From: Alcaligenaceae bacterium SAGV5
GTDB taxonomy: Bacteria; Pseudomonadota; Gammaproteobacteria; Burkholderiales; Burkholderiaceae_B
Direction: 5' to 3'
DNA: 64,000 bases
Assembly (NCBI GenBank): GCA_009360345.1
Contig: SPDP01000003.1
Coordinates: forward strand, 1 to 64,000
Below, one piece after another: positions 57,148 to 64,000 of this stretch. The position numbers and the translations under genes were made by a program. A model generated the notes under the pieces. That model saw nothing but the letters and a program-made list of their open reading frames with translations, was not told the origin of the DNA and made no database searches. How positions within the stretch are numbered: the first letter of the stretch is position 1; each line of letters begins with the position of its first letter.

Positions 57148-58812
57148 ATGAAAATACGCAGCAAATTGTTCGCCTTGGGGACCGCCGGCATCGTGGCGCT
57201 GGCGGTGGTGGCCGGTTGTGCGGTGGCCGGGCTGTTGCGCCTGAGCGCGGCGGTCGACGATTACGCGCAGCGGCGGGTGCCGGCGCTGGTGGCGCTGGGC
57301 GCGCTCAGGGAAGGGCAGGTGCAGATCGCGCGCCACAGCCTCGAGCCACTCCAGTGGGCCGATGAATACTCTATCGAGGCCCGTAACGAGTGGGAGCGCA
57401 TGTTGCAGTCGAAGGGGCGCACGTGGGCCGCGATGGAGGCAGCCCGGGCGGCCCTGTCCGATGTCCCGGCCACCGAGGGCGAGGCCGAGGCGCTGGGGAC
57501 CTTCGACGAGGCCTTCCATGCTTGGGCAGAAAAGGAGAAACCGCTTACCGATCTGCTCAAGCAGTTGGTGGAGGCCGACAGCGAAGAACGCCAGCGCTTC
57601 CTGTTCCTGAAATACCTGGCGGCCTATTCGGCCCAGGAGTCCTATTACGTCAAGGCGCAGCAGGCCATGCAGGCGCTGGCCGAGGCCGGCGCGCAGGCCG
57701 CGGCCGAGCGGGCGGCGGAACTGCGCCAGGCCAGTCGCGGCCTGGCGGGCCTGATCGCGGGCGTGGGCGTGGCCGCCATCCTGCTGATGCTGGCCGGGGC
57801 CTGGCGCGCGGGACGGACCATCGTGGGCGCGATCGACGGAATGCGGTCGCGATTGGCGTCCATCGCCGACGACCTGGATTTCCGCCCCCGCGCCGACGTA
57901 CGCGGCAATGACGAGGTGGCGGAAATGGCGCGCGCGCTGGACCGGCTGGTGGCGCGCATGCGCACGTCCCTGGCGACGGTGCAGGGATTGTCGGCGACCA
58001 TGAACGCCGCCGGCGACGAAGTGTCCGCGGGCGCGGCCGACGTGGCGGGCGGCGCCGCCCGCCAGAATGACGCCGCGGGGCGCATGGCCGTGTCCATGCA
58101 GGCGGTGGCCGCCAGCATGACGCAGGTCGCGGAGTCGGTGGAAGAGGCGATCGGCCTGTCCCGCGATGCCTGCGGCCTGGCTCAGCGCGGCGGCGAACTG
58201 ATCGGGACGGCGGGCGGCCAGATGGACGCGATCGCGGGCCGGATGGCCGCGGCGGCGCGGGCCCTGGATGCGCTGGGCCGCCACGGTGAATCGATTCGCC
58301 ACGTGGCCCGGCTGATCTCCGACATCGCCGGACAGACCAAGCTTCTGTCCCTGAACGCGGCGATCGAGGCGGCGCGCGCGGGGGAGGACGGCAGGGGCTT
58401 CGCGGTCGTGGCCGAACAGGTCAGGACGCTGGCCGAGAAAAGCGCGGCTTCCAGCCTGCAGATCGGCCAGACCGTGGAGCGGATCGCCGACGAAACGACT
58501 GCCGCCGCCGAATTGATGCGGGAAGTGGTGGGCGCGGTCACGGTGGGACAGGCCAGCGCTGGCGAGGCGGGTCGTTTCATGGGTGAACTGCACGTCGGGT
58601 CGGAGCGGGCGGCGCGGGTGGTGGCCGCCATTGGACAGGCGCTGCGCGAGCAGTCCTCGCTGAACGACGGGGTCGCGCGCCACGTGGGAGATGTGGCGGG
58701 CATGGCCGGACACTACCGGGAAGCGGCGGGCGCCATGGCGGCCCAGGCTGCGAGCCTGCGGGAAACCGTGCGGACGGTCGACGAAACCGTCAATTCGTTC
58801 AGGGTCTCGTAA
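57148..58812 (+). CDS. Methyl-accepting chemotaxis protein
   Basis: A 554-residue transmembrane chemoreceptor. One membrane helix near the N-terminus, a ~150-residue periplasmic helical (four-helix-bundle-like) sensor domain, a second helix near residue 210 (LIAGVGVAAILLMLAGAW), a HAMP segment, then the long signalling coiled coil with hairpin tip ISDIAGQTKLLSLNAAIEAARAG. The usual QTN of the tip is QTK here. AAGGAC precedes the ATG. Flagellar-type control is supported by the sigma-28 promoter. Its ligand is unknown; the adjacent catabolic operon suggests an aromatic acid, which is speculative. Confidence 0.94.
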   Translation: MKIRSKLFALGTAGIVALAVVAGCAVAGLLRLSAAVDDYAQRRVPALVALGALREGQVQIARHSLEPLQWADEYSIEARNEWERMLQSKGRTWAAMEAARAALSDVPATEGEAEALGTFDEAFHAWAEKEKPLTDLLKQLVEADSEERQRFLFLKYLAAYSAQESYYVKAQQAMQALAEAGAQAAAERAAELRQASRGLAGLIAGVGVAAILLMLAGAWRAGRTIVGAIDGMRSRLASIADDLDFRPRADVRGNDEVAEMARALDRLVARMRTSLATVQGLSATMNAAGDEVSAGAADVAGGAARQNDAAGRMAVSMQAVAASMTQVAESVEEAIGLSRDACGLAQRGGELIGTAGGQMDAIAGRMAAAARALDALGRHGESIRHVARLISDIAGQTKLLSLNAAIEAARAGEDGRGFAVVAEQVRTLAEKSAASSLQIGQTVERIADETTAAAELMREVVGAVTVGQASAGEAGRFMGELHVGSERAARVVAAIGQALREQSSLNDGVARHVGDVAGMAGHYREAAGAMAAQAASLRETVRTVDETVNSFRVS

Positions 58813-59203
58813 GCCTTGCCGGACGCGCTTTTTCCTGGGAAGGAAGGGTGGGGCGGCGTTTCAGTGGACTCAGGGTTTGCGCTATACTTTCGGCCGGACG
58901 GGCATGGGTATGAAACATGCATGTCCGACAGTTACCGCAGTTGCCGGTAAGACAGTTTTGGTTTTGCGCCGACACGCAGTGGCTTCACGACACAGCGGTA
59001 ATGCAGCGGTCCGCGTAAAAACATACATCCTTGCATGTAAGCACACGCAGGTGTTCTAGAATGGCGCCGGCCCCGGACGGGGCGGCAACGGGCGGCATTC
59101 CGGCATGCCCGCCGCAAGGAAGTCTGGTCCGCATCCTGCCGATTTTGCAAATGACGTCCCGGGCACTTTTCATGTCCGTGGCGTGACTCGAACAGGTTAC
59201 CTG
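58813..59203. other. 391-bp intergenic region upstream of nuoA
   Basis: No gene is seen. A sigma-70-like promoter is possible at 58860-58888, and a second -10-like TAGAAT lies at 59058-59063. Between them the DNA is unusually A+T-rich for this window and contains CATGCATG-type repeats (around 58915-58923 and 59032-59038). It probably carries the nuo promoter and leader. Confidence 0.5.
58860..58888 (+). promoter_or_regulatory. Candidate promoter for the nuo operon
   Basis: TTCAGT (58860-58865) and TATACT (58883-58888) are separated by 17 bases. The -10 is good and the -35 weak. It would leave a ~310-base leader before nuoA. Confidence 0.4.
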
Positions 59204-59563
59204 ATGAATATCGAGAGTTACCTTCCTGTCCTGCTGTTCATCATCGTGGGCAGCGTCATCGGTTTCGCGCTGATGTTCCTGGGCTCCGTGATCGGCCCGA
59301 ACCGGCCGGACAGCGAAAAGCTCTCTCCGTACGAGTGCGGTTTCGAGGCCTTCGAGGACGCGCGCATGAAGTTCGACGTGCGCTACTACCTCGTCGCCAT
59401 CCTCTTCATCCTGTTCGACCTCGAGATCGCATTTCTGTTTCCGTGGGCCATGGCCAACGAGCAGGTGGGCCTGCTGGGTTTCGGGACCGTGGCGGTATTT
59501 CTGGCCGTTCTCGTGATCGGCTTCATCTACGAATGGAAAAAGGGCGCGCTGGACTGGGAGTGA
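59204..59563 (+). CDS. nuoA: NADH-quinone oxidoreductase subunit A
   Basis: A 119-residue membrane subunit of respiratory complex I with three transmembrane helices. The conserved loop [21 protein letters not shown], containing the Cys of the quinone-site loop, and the [12 protein letters not shown] helix are diagnostic. I start at the ATG 59204, matching the family's N-terminus; the Shine-Dalgarno is poor (AGGTTACCTG). It begins the nuo operon and is 36 bp before nuoB. Proton-pumping activity requires the remaining nuo genes to the right of the window. Confidence 0.96.
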   Translation: MNIESYLPVLLFIIVGSVIGFALMFLGSVIGPNRPDSEKLSPYECGFEAFEDARMKFDVRYYLVAILFILFDLEIAFLFPWAMANEQVGLLGFGTVAVFLAVLVIGFIYEWKKGALDWE

Positions 59564-59599
59564 TCCCAGCTGCACGCCGAAGGACATCGGGTCTCATTC

Positions 59600-60076
59600 A
59601 TGGCTATCGACGGAATTCTCAACGAAGGCTTCATCACCACGACCGCGGACAAGGTCATCAACTGGGCGAAGACGGGGTCGCTGTGGCCCATGACCTTCGG
59701 CCTGGCCTGTTGCGCGGTCGAAATGATGCACGCGGGCGCGGCCCGCTACGACCTCGACCGTTTCGGCATCATCTTCCGGCCCAGCCCGCGCCAGTCCGAC
59801 CTGATGATCGTGGCCGGCACCCTGTGCAACAAGATGGCGCCGGCCCTGCGCAAGGTCTACGACCAGATGCCGGAGCCGCGCTGGGTGGTCTCCATGGGCT
59901 CGTGCGCCAACGGCGGCGGGTACTATCACTATTCCTATTCGGTGGTGCGCGGCTGCGATCGCATCGTGCCGGTCGACGTCTACGTCCCGGGCTGCCCCCC
60001 CACCGCCGAAGCACTGGTGTACGGCTTGCTGCAGTTGCAGAACAAGATCCGCCGCACCAATACCATCGCGCGTTGA
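59600..60076 (+). CDS. nuoB: NADH-quinone oxidoreductase subunit B
   Basis: A 158-residue peripheral subunit that carries the terminal [4Fe-4S] cluster N2. The ligands are the adjacent Cys pair in [10 protein letters not shown], the Cys of [10 protein letters not shown] and that of [11 protein letters not shown]. Tyr-rich [14 protein letters not shown] is also typical. It lies against NuoD at the quinone cavity. The start follows a 36-bp gap after nuoA. Length and motifs are intact. Confidence 0.97.
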   Translation: MAIDGILNEGFITTTADKVINWAKTGSLWPMTFGLACCAVEMMHAGAARYDLDRFGIIFRPSPRQSDLMIVAGTLCNKMAPALRKVYDQMPEPRWVVSMGSCANGGGYYHYSYSVVRGCDRIVPVDVYVPGCPPTAEALVYGLLQLQNKIRRTNTIAR

Positions 60077-60166
60077 CGTCGATGACGGTGTGCGTACTTC
60101 CCATTTCCACCTTCCCGCCCGGACCGGCCCAGGCCCGTCCGGCGTCGTCTTTTGATCCGAGCGCTC

Positions 60167-60760
60167 ATGACCAAGCTTGAAACCCTGCGCCAGAATCTGC
60201 TTAGCGCCTTGGGCGAAGATATCCGCCTGACACTCGCACTGGGCGAGCTGACGCTCGAGGTGCCGGTGGACCGGTACGTGGAAGTGTGCCGGACGCTGCG
60301 CGACGATGCCGGGCTGGGGTTCGAGAGCTGCATCGACCTGTGCGGCGTCGACTACTCCACCTATGGCAACGAGGTGCGCGAAACCGGACGCTTCGCCGTG
60401 GTGCTGCACCTGCTCTCGATCGCCCACAACTGGCGCCTGCGCGTGCGTACCTGCGCGGCCGACGATGACCTGCCGGTCGTGCCGTCCCTGGTGGACGTCT
60501 GGCCCGGCGTCAACTGGTACGAGCGCGAGGCCTTCGACTTCTACGGCGTGCTGTTCGAGGGACACCCCGACCTGCGCCGCATCCTGACCGACTACGGCTT
60601 CATCGGCCATCCCTTCCGCAAGGACTTCCCGCTGTCGGGCACCGTCGAGATGCGTTTCGACCCCGAGCAGAAGCGGGTCATCTACCAGCCCGTCACCATC
60701 GAACCGCGCGAGGTCACCCCGCGCGTCATTCGTGAAGATGGCTACGGAGCAGGGCGCTAA
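60167..60760 (+). CDS. nuoC: NADH-quinone oxidoreductase subunit C
   Basis: A 197-residue 30-kDa-type subunit; separate from NuoD, unlike the fused NuoCD of E. coli. The conserved C-terminal stretch [39 protein letters not shown] is present. ATG 60167 is preferred over a TTG 15 bases upstream. It ends two bases before nuoD, so translation is likely coupled. It contributes to the peripheral arm of complex I. Confidence 0.96.
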   Translation: MTKLETLRQNLLSALGEDIRLTLALGELTLEVPVDRYVEVCRTLRDDAGLGFESCIDLCGVDYSTYGNEVRETGRFAVVLHLLSIAHNWRLRVRTCAADDDLPVVPSLVDVWPGVNWYEREAFDFYGVLFEGHPDLRRILTDYGFIGHPFRKDFPLSGTVEMRFDPEQKRVIYQPVTIEPREVTPRVIREDGYGAGR

Positions 60761-60762
60761 TC

Positions 60763-62016
60763 ATGGCAGAGATCAAGAACTACACCCTCAACTTCGGTCC
60801 GCAACACCCGGCCGCGCACGGCGTGCTGCGCCTGGTGCTGGAGCTGGACGGCGAAGTCATCCAGCGCGCAGATCCCCATATCGGGTTGCTGCACCGGGCC
60901 ACCGAAAAGCTGGCCGAGCACAAGACCTTCCTGCAGGCCTTGCCCTACATGGACCGTCTCGATTACGTGTCCATGATGTGCAACGAGCACGCCTACGTCA
61001 TGGCGATCGAAAAGATGATGGGCGTGGAAGTGCCGCTGCGGGCGCAGTACATCCGCGTGCTGTTCGACGAGATCACCCGTGTCCTGAACCACCTGATGTC
61101 GCTCGGCTCGCACGCCCTGGACGTGGGCGCGATGGCGGTGTTCCTGTACGCCTTCCGCGAGCGCGAGGACCTGATGGACTGCTACGAAGCGGTCTCGGGC
61201 GCCCGCATGCACGCGGCCTACTACCGCCCGGGCGGCGTCTACCGCGACCTGCCCGAGCGCATGCCGCAGTACCGCCCCAGCAAGCTGCGCAGCGACAAGG
61301 AAATGAAGGCCCTAAACGATGACCGCTCGGGCTCGCTGCTCGACTTCATCGAGTCCTTCACCAATCGCTTTCCCGGCTATATCGACGAATACGAGACCCT
61401 GCTGACCGACAACCGGATCTGGAAGCAGCGCCTGGTCGACGTCGGCATCGTCAGCCCCGAGCGGGCCAAGGCGCTGGGCTTCACCGGCCCCATGCTGCGC
61501 GGTTCGGGCATCGCGTGGGATCTGCGCAAGATGCAGCCCTACGAGGTCTACGACCTGGTCGAGTTCGACGTGCCGGTGGGCACGAACGGCGATTGCTACG
61601 ACCGCTACCTCGTCCGCATCGAGGAAATGCGCCAGAGCAACCGCATCATCAAGCAGTGCGTGGAATGGCTGCGCAACAATGCCGGCCCCGTCATGACGAG
61701 CAACCACAAGGTCGCTCCGCCCAGCCGCGCCGAGATGAAGACCAGCATGGAAGAGCTGATCCACCATTTCAAGCTCTTCACCGAAGGTTTCCACGTGCCT
61801 CCGGGCGAGGCCTATGCCGCGGTCGAGCATCCCAAGGGCGAGTTCGGCATCTACCTCGTGTCCGATGGCGCGAACAAGCCGTACCGCCTGAAGATCCGCG
61901 CCCCGGGCTTTGCCCATTTGCAATCGCTGGACGAGATGGCGCGCGGTCACATGATCGCCGACGCCGTCACGATTATCGGCACGCAGGACATCGTGTTCGG
62001 CGAGATCGACCGCTGA
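60763..62016 (+). CDS. nuoD: NADH-quinone oxidoreductase subunit D
   Basis: A 417-residue 49-kDa subunit forming the quinone cavity with Nuo[14 protein letters not shown] near the N-terminus includes the quinone-interacting His, followed by [16 protein letters not shown] and the long helical core; the C-terminal [19 protein letters not shown] is invariant in the family. It starts two bases after nuoC and ends four bases before nuoE. No sign of damage. Confidence 0.97.
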   Translation: MAEIKNYTLNFGPQHPAAHGVLRLVLELDGEVIQRADPHIGLLHRATEKLAEHKTFLQALPYMDRLDYVSMMCNEHAYVMAIEKMMGVEVPLRAQYIRVLFDEITRVLNHLMSLGSHALDVGAMAVFLYAFREREDLMDCYEAVSGARMHAAYYRPGGVYRDLPERMPQYRPSKLRSDKEMKALNDDRSGSLLDFIESFTNRFPGYIDEYETLLTDNRIWKQRLVDVGIVSPERAKALGFTGPMLRGSGIAWDLRKMQPYEVYDLVEFDVPVGTNGDCYDRYLVRIEEMRQSNRIIKQCVEWLRNNAGPVMTSNHKVAPPSRAEMKTSMEELIHHFKLFTEGFHVPPGEAYAAVEHPKGEFGIYLVSDGANKPYRLKIRAPGFAHLQSLDEMARGHMIADAVTIIGTQDIVFGEIDR

Positions 62017-62020
62017 ACCC

Positions 62021-62551
62021 ATGACCGCGTCCCAACCGGATACCACCATGCTGCTTTCCGAACAGGCCCTCAAGAAGATCGACCGCGAAGTCTCCAAGTA
62101 CCCGGCCGAGCAGAAACAATCCGCCGTGATGGCGGCGCTGGCCATCGCGCAGGACGAGAAGGGCTGGCTGTCGCAAGAGGTGATGGAAGAAGTCGCGAAC
62201 GTCCTCGGCATGCCTCCCATCGCCGTGCAGGAAGTCGCGACCTTCTACAACATGTACAACCTCAAGCCCATGGGGCAGTACAAGATCTCGGTCTGCACCA
62301 ACCTGCCCTGTGCCCTGCGCGACGGCGAGAAGGCCGGGCACCACCTGAAGCAGAAGCTGGGTATCGATTATCGGGAAACGACCCCGGACGGCGTGTTCAC
62401 GCTGATCGAGGGCGAATGCATGGGAGCCTGCGGCGACGCGCCCGTGCTGCTGGTGAACAACAAGCGTATGTGCATTCAGATGTCCGAGGCCAAGCTCGAC
62501 GCGCTCGTCGATGAGTTGAAGGCCGAGGCGAATGCCGGAGGTGCAAAATGA
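62021..62551 (+). CDS. nuoE: NADH-quinone oxidoreductase subunit E
   Basis: A 176-residue 24-kDa subunit with a thioredoxin-like fold holding the [2Fe-2S] cluster N1a. The ligands are CTNLPC and CMGAC, within [14 protein letters not shown] and [13 protein letters not shown]. It sits at the NADH-oxidising end with NuoF. It overlaps nuoF by 4 bp (ATGA), ensuring coupled synthesis. A Met10 start is also possible. Confidence 0.97.
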   Translation: MTASQPDTTMLLSEQALKKIDREVSKYPAEQKQSAVMAALAIAQDEKGWLSQEVMEEVANVLGMPPIAVQEVATFYNMYNLKPMGQYKISVCTNLPCALRDGEKAGHHLKQKLGIDYRETTPDGVFTLIEGECMGACGDAPVLLVNNKRMCIQMSEAKLDALVDELKAEANAGGAK

Positions 62552-63867
62552 GCGTGGCCGAACCGGTCATCAGCACGGCGTTCCACGACCGCCACATCGA
62601 CCCGCAGATCATGGCGGGGCTGGACGGCAGCAACTGGCGCCTGAACGACTACGTCGCGCGCGGCGGCTACGAGGCCCTGCGCAAGATCCTGTCCACGGGC
62701 ATGACGCCCGAACAGGTCATTGCCGAGGTCAAGTCCTCGGGGCTGCGCGGCCGTGGCGGCGCGGGCTTCCCGACCGGCCTGAAGTGGAGCTTCATGCCCC
62801 GTACCTTCCCGGGCCAGAAGTACCTGGTCTGCAATTCCGACGAAGGCGAGCCGGGCACGTTCAAGGATCGCGACATCCTGCGCTACAACCCGCACATCGT
62901 GATCGAGGGCATGGCCATCGCCGCCTACGCGATGGGCATCAGCGTGGGCTACAACTACATCCACGGCGAAATCTTCGAGGTGTACGAGCGTTTCGAGGAA
63001 GCGCTGGAAGAGGCGCGCGCCGCCGGTTTCCTGGGCAACAACATCCTCGGCTCGAACTTCAGCTTCCAGTTGCATGGCCACCACGGCTATGGCGCCTACA
63101 TCTGCGGCGAGGAAACCGCGCTGCTCGAATCGCTGGAAGGCAAGAAAGGCCAGCCGCGATTCAAGCCGCCGTTCCCGGCCAGCTTCGGCCTGTATGGCAA
63201 GCCGACCACGATCAACAACACCGAGACCTTCGCCGCGGTGCCCTGGATCATCCGCCACGGCGGCGATGCCTACCTGCAGGTGGGCAAGCCCAACAACGGC
63301 GGCACCAAGCTGTACTCGGTCTCGGGCGACGTGGAATACCCCGGCAACTTCGAGGTGCCGATGGGTACGCCGTTCTCCCGGCTGCTGGAACTGGCCGGCG
63401 GGGTGAGGGGCGGCCGCAAGCTCAAGGCCGTGATTCCCGGCGGCTCCAGCGCTCCCGTGGTGCCGGGCCACGTCATGATGGACTGCACCATGGACTACGA
63501 CTCGATCGCCAAGGCCGGGTCGATGCTGGGGTCGGGCGCGGTCATCGTGATGGACGAGACGCGCTGCATGGTGAAATCGCTGCTGCGCCTGTCGTATTTC
63601 TATTTCGAGGAAAGCTGCGGCCAGTGCACGCCGTGCCGCGAAGGCACGGGCTGGCTGTACCGTGTGGTCCACCGCATCGAGAGCGGCAAGGGCCGTCCGG
63701 AAGACCTGGACCTGCTCGACTCGGTGGCCGGCAACATCATGGGCCGCACGATCTGCGCGCTGGGCGATGCCGCGGCCATGCCGGTGCGGAGCTTCCTGAA
63801 GCACTACCGGGACGAGTTCATGTACCACATCGAGCACAAGCACTGCCTGGTGCCCGAGTACCTGTAG
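62548..63867 (+). CDS. nuoF: NADH-quinone oxidoreductase subunit F
   Basis: A 439-residue 51-kDa subunit that oxidises NADH. The NADH/FMN region is [19 protein letters not shown] contacts lie in [15 protein letters not shown], and the [4Fe-4S] cluster N3 is ligated by [12 protein letters not shown] plus a late Cys in [11 protein letters not shown]. It overlaps nuoE by 4 bp. A 75-bp gap with a small G+C hairpin (CCCCG/CGGGG near 63911-63928) separates it from nuoG. Confidence 0.97.
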   Translation: MSVAEPVISTAFHDRHIDPQIMAGLDGSNWRLNDYVARGGYEALRKILSTGMTPEQVIAEVKSSGLRGRGGAGFPTGLKWSFMPRTFPGQKYLVCNSDEGEPGTFKDRDILRYNPHIVIEGMAIAAYAMGISVGYNYIHGEIFEVYERFEEALEEARAAGFLGNNILGSNFSFQLHGHHGYGAYICGEETALLESLEGKKGQPRFKPPFPASFGLYGKPTTINNTETFAAVPWIIRHGGDAYLQVGKPNNGGTKLYSVSGDVEYPGNFEVPMGTPFSRLLELAGGVRGGRKLKAVIPGGSSAPVVPGHVMMDCTMDYDSIAKAGSMLGSGAVIVMDETRCMVKSLLRLSYFYFEESCGQCTPCREGTGWLYRVVHRIESGKGRPEDLDLLDSVAGNIMGRTICALGDAAAMPVRSFLKHYRDEFMYHIEHKHCLVPEYL

Positions 63868-63942
63868 CCGCCGACCCGCGCGCAAGCAAGCATTTACCGA
63901 AACGCATACGCCCCGCCCGATGACGGGGCAAACGGAAATAAG

Positions 63943-64000
63943 ATGGTTGAAATCACGATCGACGGCAAGACAGTGGAGGTGGCCGAGGGCAGCATGATCA
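63943..64000 (+). CDS. nuoG: NADH-quinone oxidoreductase subunit G (5' end only)
   Basis: The first 19 codons (MVEITIDGKTVEVAEGSMI) are visible before the window ends. They match the N-terminal ferredoxin-like strand of the 75-kDa complex I subunit, and the position directly after nuoF is the conserved one. The rest lies outside. Confidence 0.9.
   Translation, partial: MVEITIDGKTVEVAEGSMI

Noticed and set aside
1..64000. CRISPR arrays, rRNA genes, insertion sequences or transposases
   Set aside because: No regularly spaced repeats, rRNA-like sequence or transposase motifs were seen.

Overview
The window is high-G+C proteobacterial DNA, best explained as a chromosome segment of an Alcaligenaceae bacterium, most likely Bordetella or a close relative such as Achromobacter. 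The reasons are seven periplasmic receptors of the Bug (tripartite tricarboxylate receptor) type, which are strongly expanded in that family; the Burkholderiales-style core block quinone oxidoreductase - tpiA - secG - tRNA-Leu(GAG) plus nuoABCDEFG; and the density of small aromatic-catabolic clusters. The genus is an inference; no rRNA gene is present to settle it.

Layout. 0-3.6 kb: the end of an unknown gene, an AraC regulator, a tannase/feruloyl-esterase-type lipoprotein and a LysE-type exporter. 3.6-15.5 kb: a PAS-LuxR regulator divergent from a two-subunit 3-oxoacid CoA-transferase, then a catabolic block flanked by two paralogous Crp/Fnr regulators (Bug receptor, two divergent Rieske oxygenases, fumarylacetoacetase, quinone oxidoreductase, second Bug receptor, porin). 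15.5-19.5 kb: a PPOX-GAF-winged-helix fusion protein and a small PPOX flavoprotein, divergent from an FMO-like flavoenzyme and a VOC protein; the divergent control region carries phased CTTAGGAA repeats. 19.7-23.0 kb: two cyclic-di-GMP genes. 23.0-28.6 kb: an mhp-like meta-cleavage cluster (IclR regulator with an MhpR-type palindrome, Bug receptor, flavin hydroxylase, MhpB, MhpC). 28.6-37.7 kb: a YcaC-like hydrolase, a secreted alpha/beta hydrolase, small envelope proteins, a receiver protein, an MFS transporter with a decayed duplicate of its 3' end, a GNAT enzyme, and a Bug/ACMSD-like/RidA trio resembling a piece of the 2-aminomuconate route.

37.9-40.5 kb is core genome (quinone oxidoreductase, tpiA, secG, tRNA-Leu). 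In many Burkholderiales the nuo operon follows this tRNA directly. Here about 18.7 kb lies between them: a MarR-controlled two-component Rieske dioxygenase with a rubredoxin (40.7-44.5 kb), a 3-hydroxyisobutyrate-dehydrogenase-like gene, a LysR/acyl-CoA-ligase pair convergent with a nine-gene operon containing a molybdenum hydroxylase and a UbiD decarboxylase (45.6-56.9 kb), and a chemoreceptor behind a sigma-28-like promoter. The nuo operon starts at 59.2 kb and runs off the right end inside nuoG.

Working picture. Most of the window is a set of independently regulated modules for taking up and opening aromatic or heterocyclic acids. Each pairs a substrate receptor with oxygenases or hydroxylases and with downstream hydrolases or CoA-handling enzymes. 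The most promising undescribed elements are the PPOX-GAF-winged-helix protein with its 11-bp-phased direct repeats, the molybdenum-hydroxylase/UbiD/CoA-ligase/RidA locus, and the rubredoxin-linked Rieske dioxygenase under a clear promoter-embedded MarR operator. Substrates of all these modules remain unproven from sequence alone.
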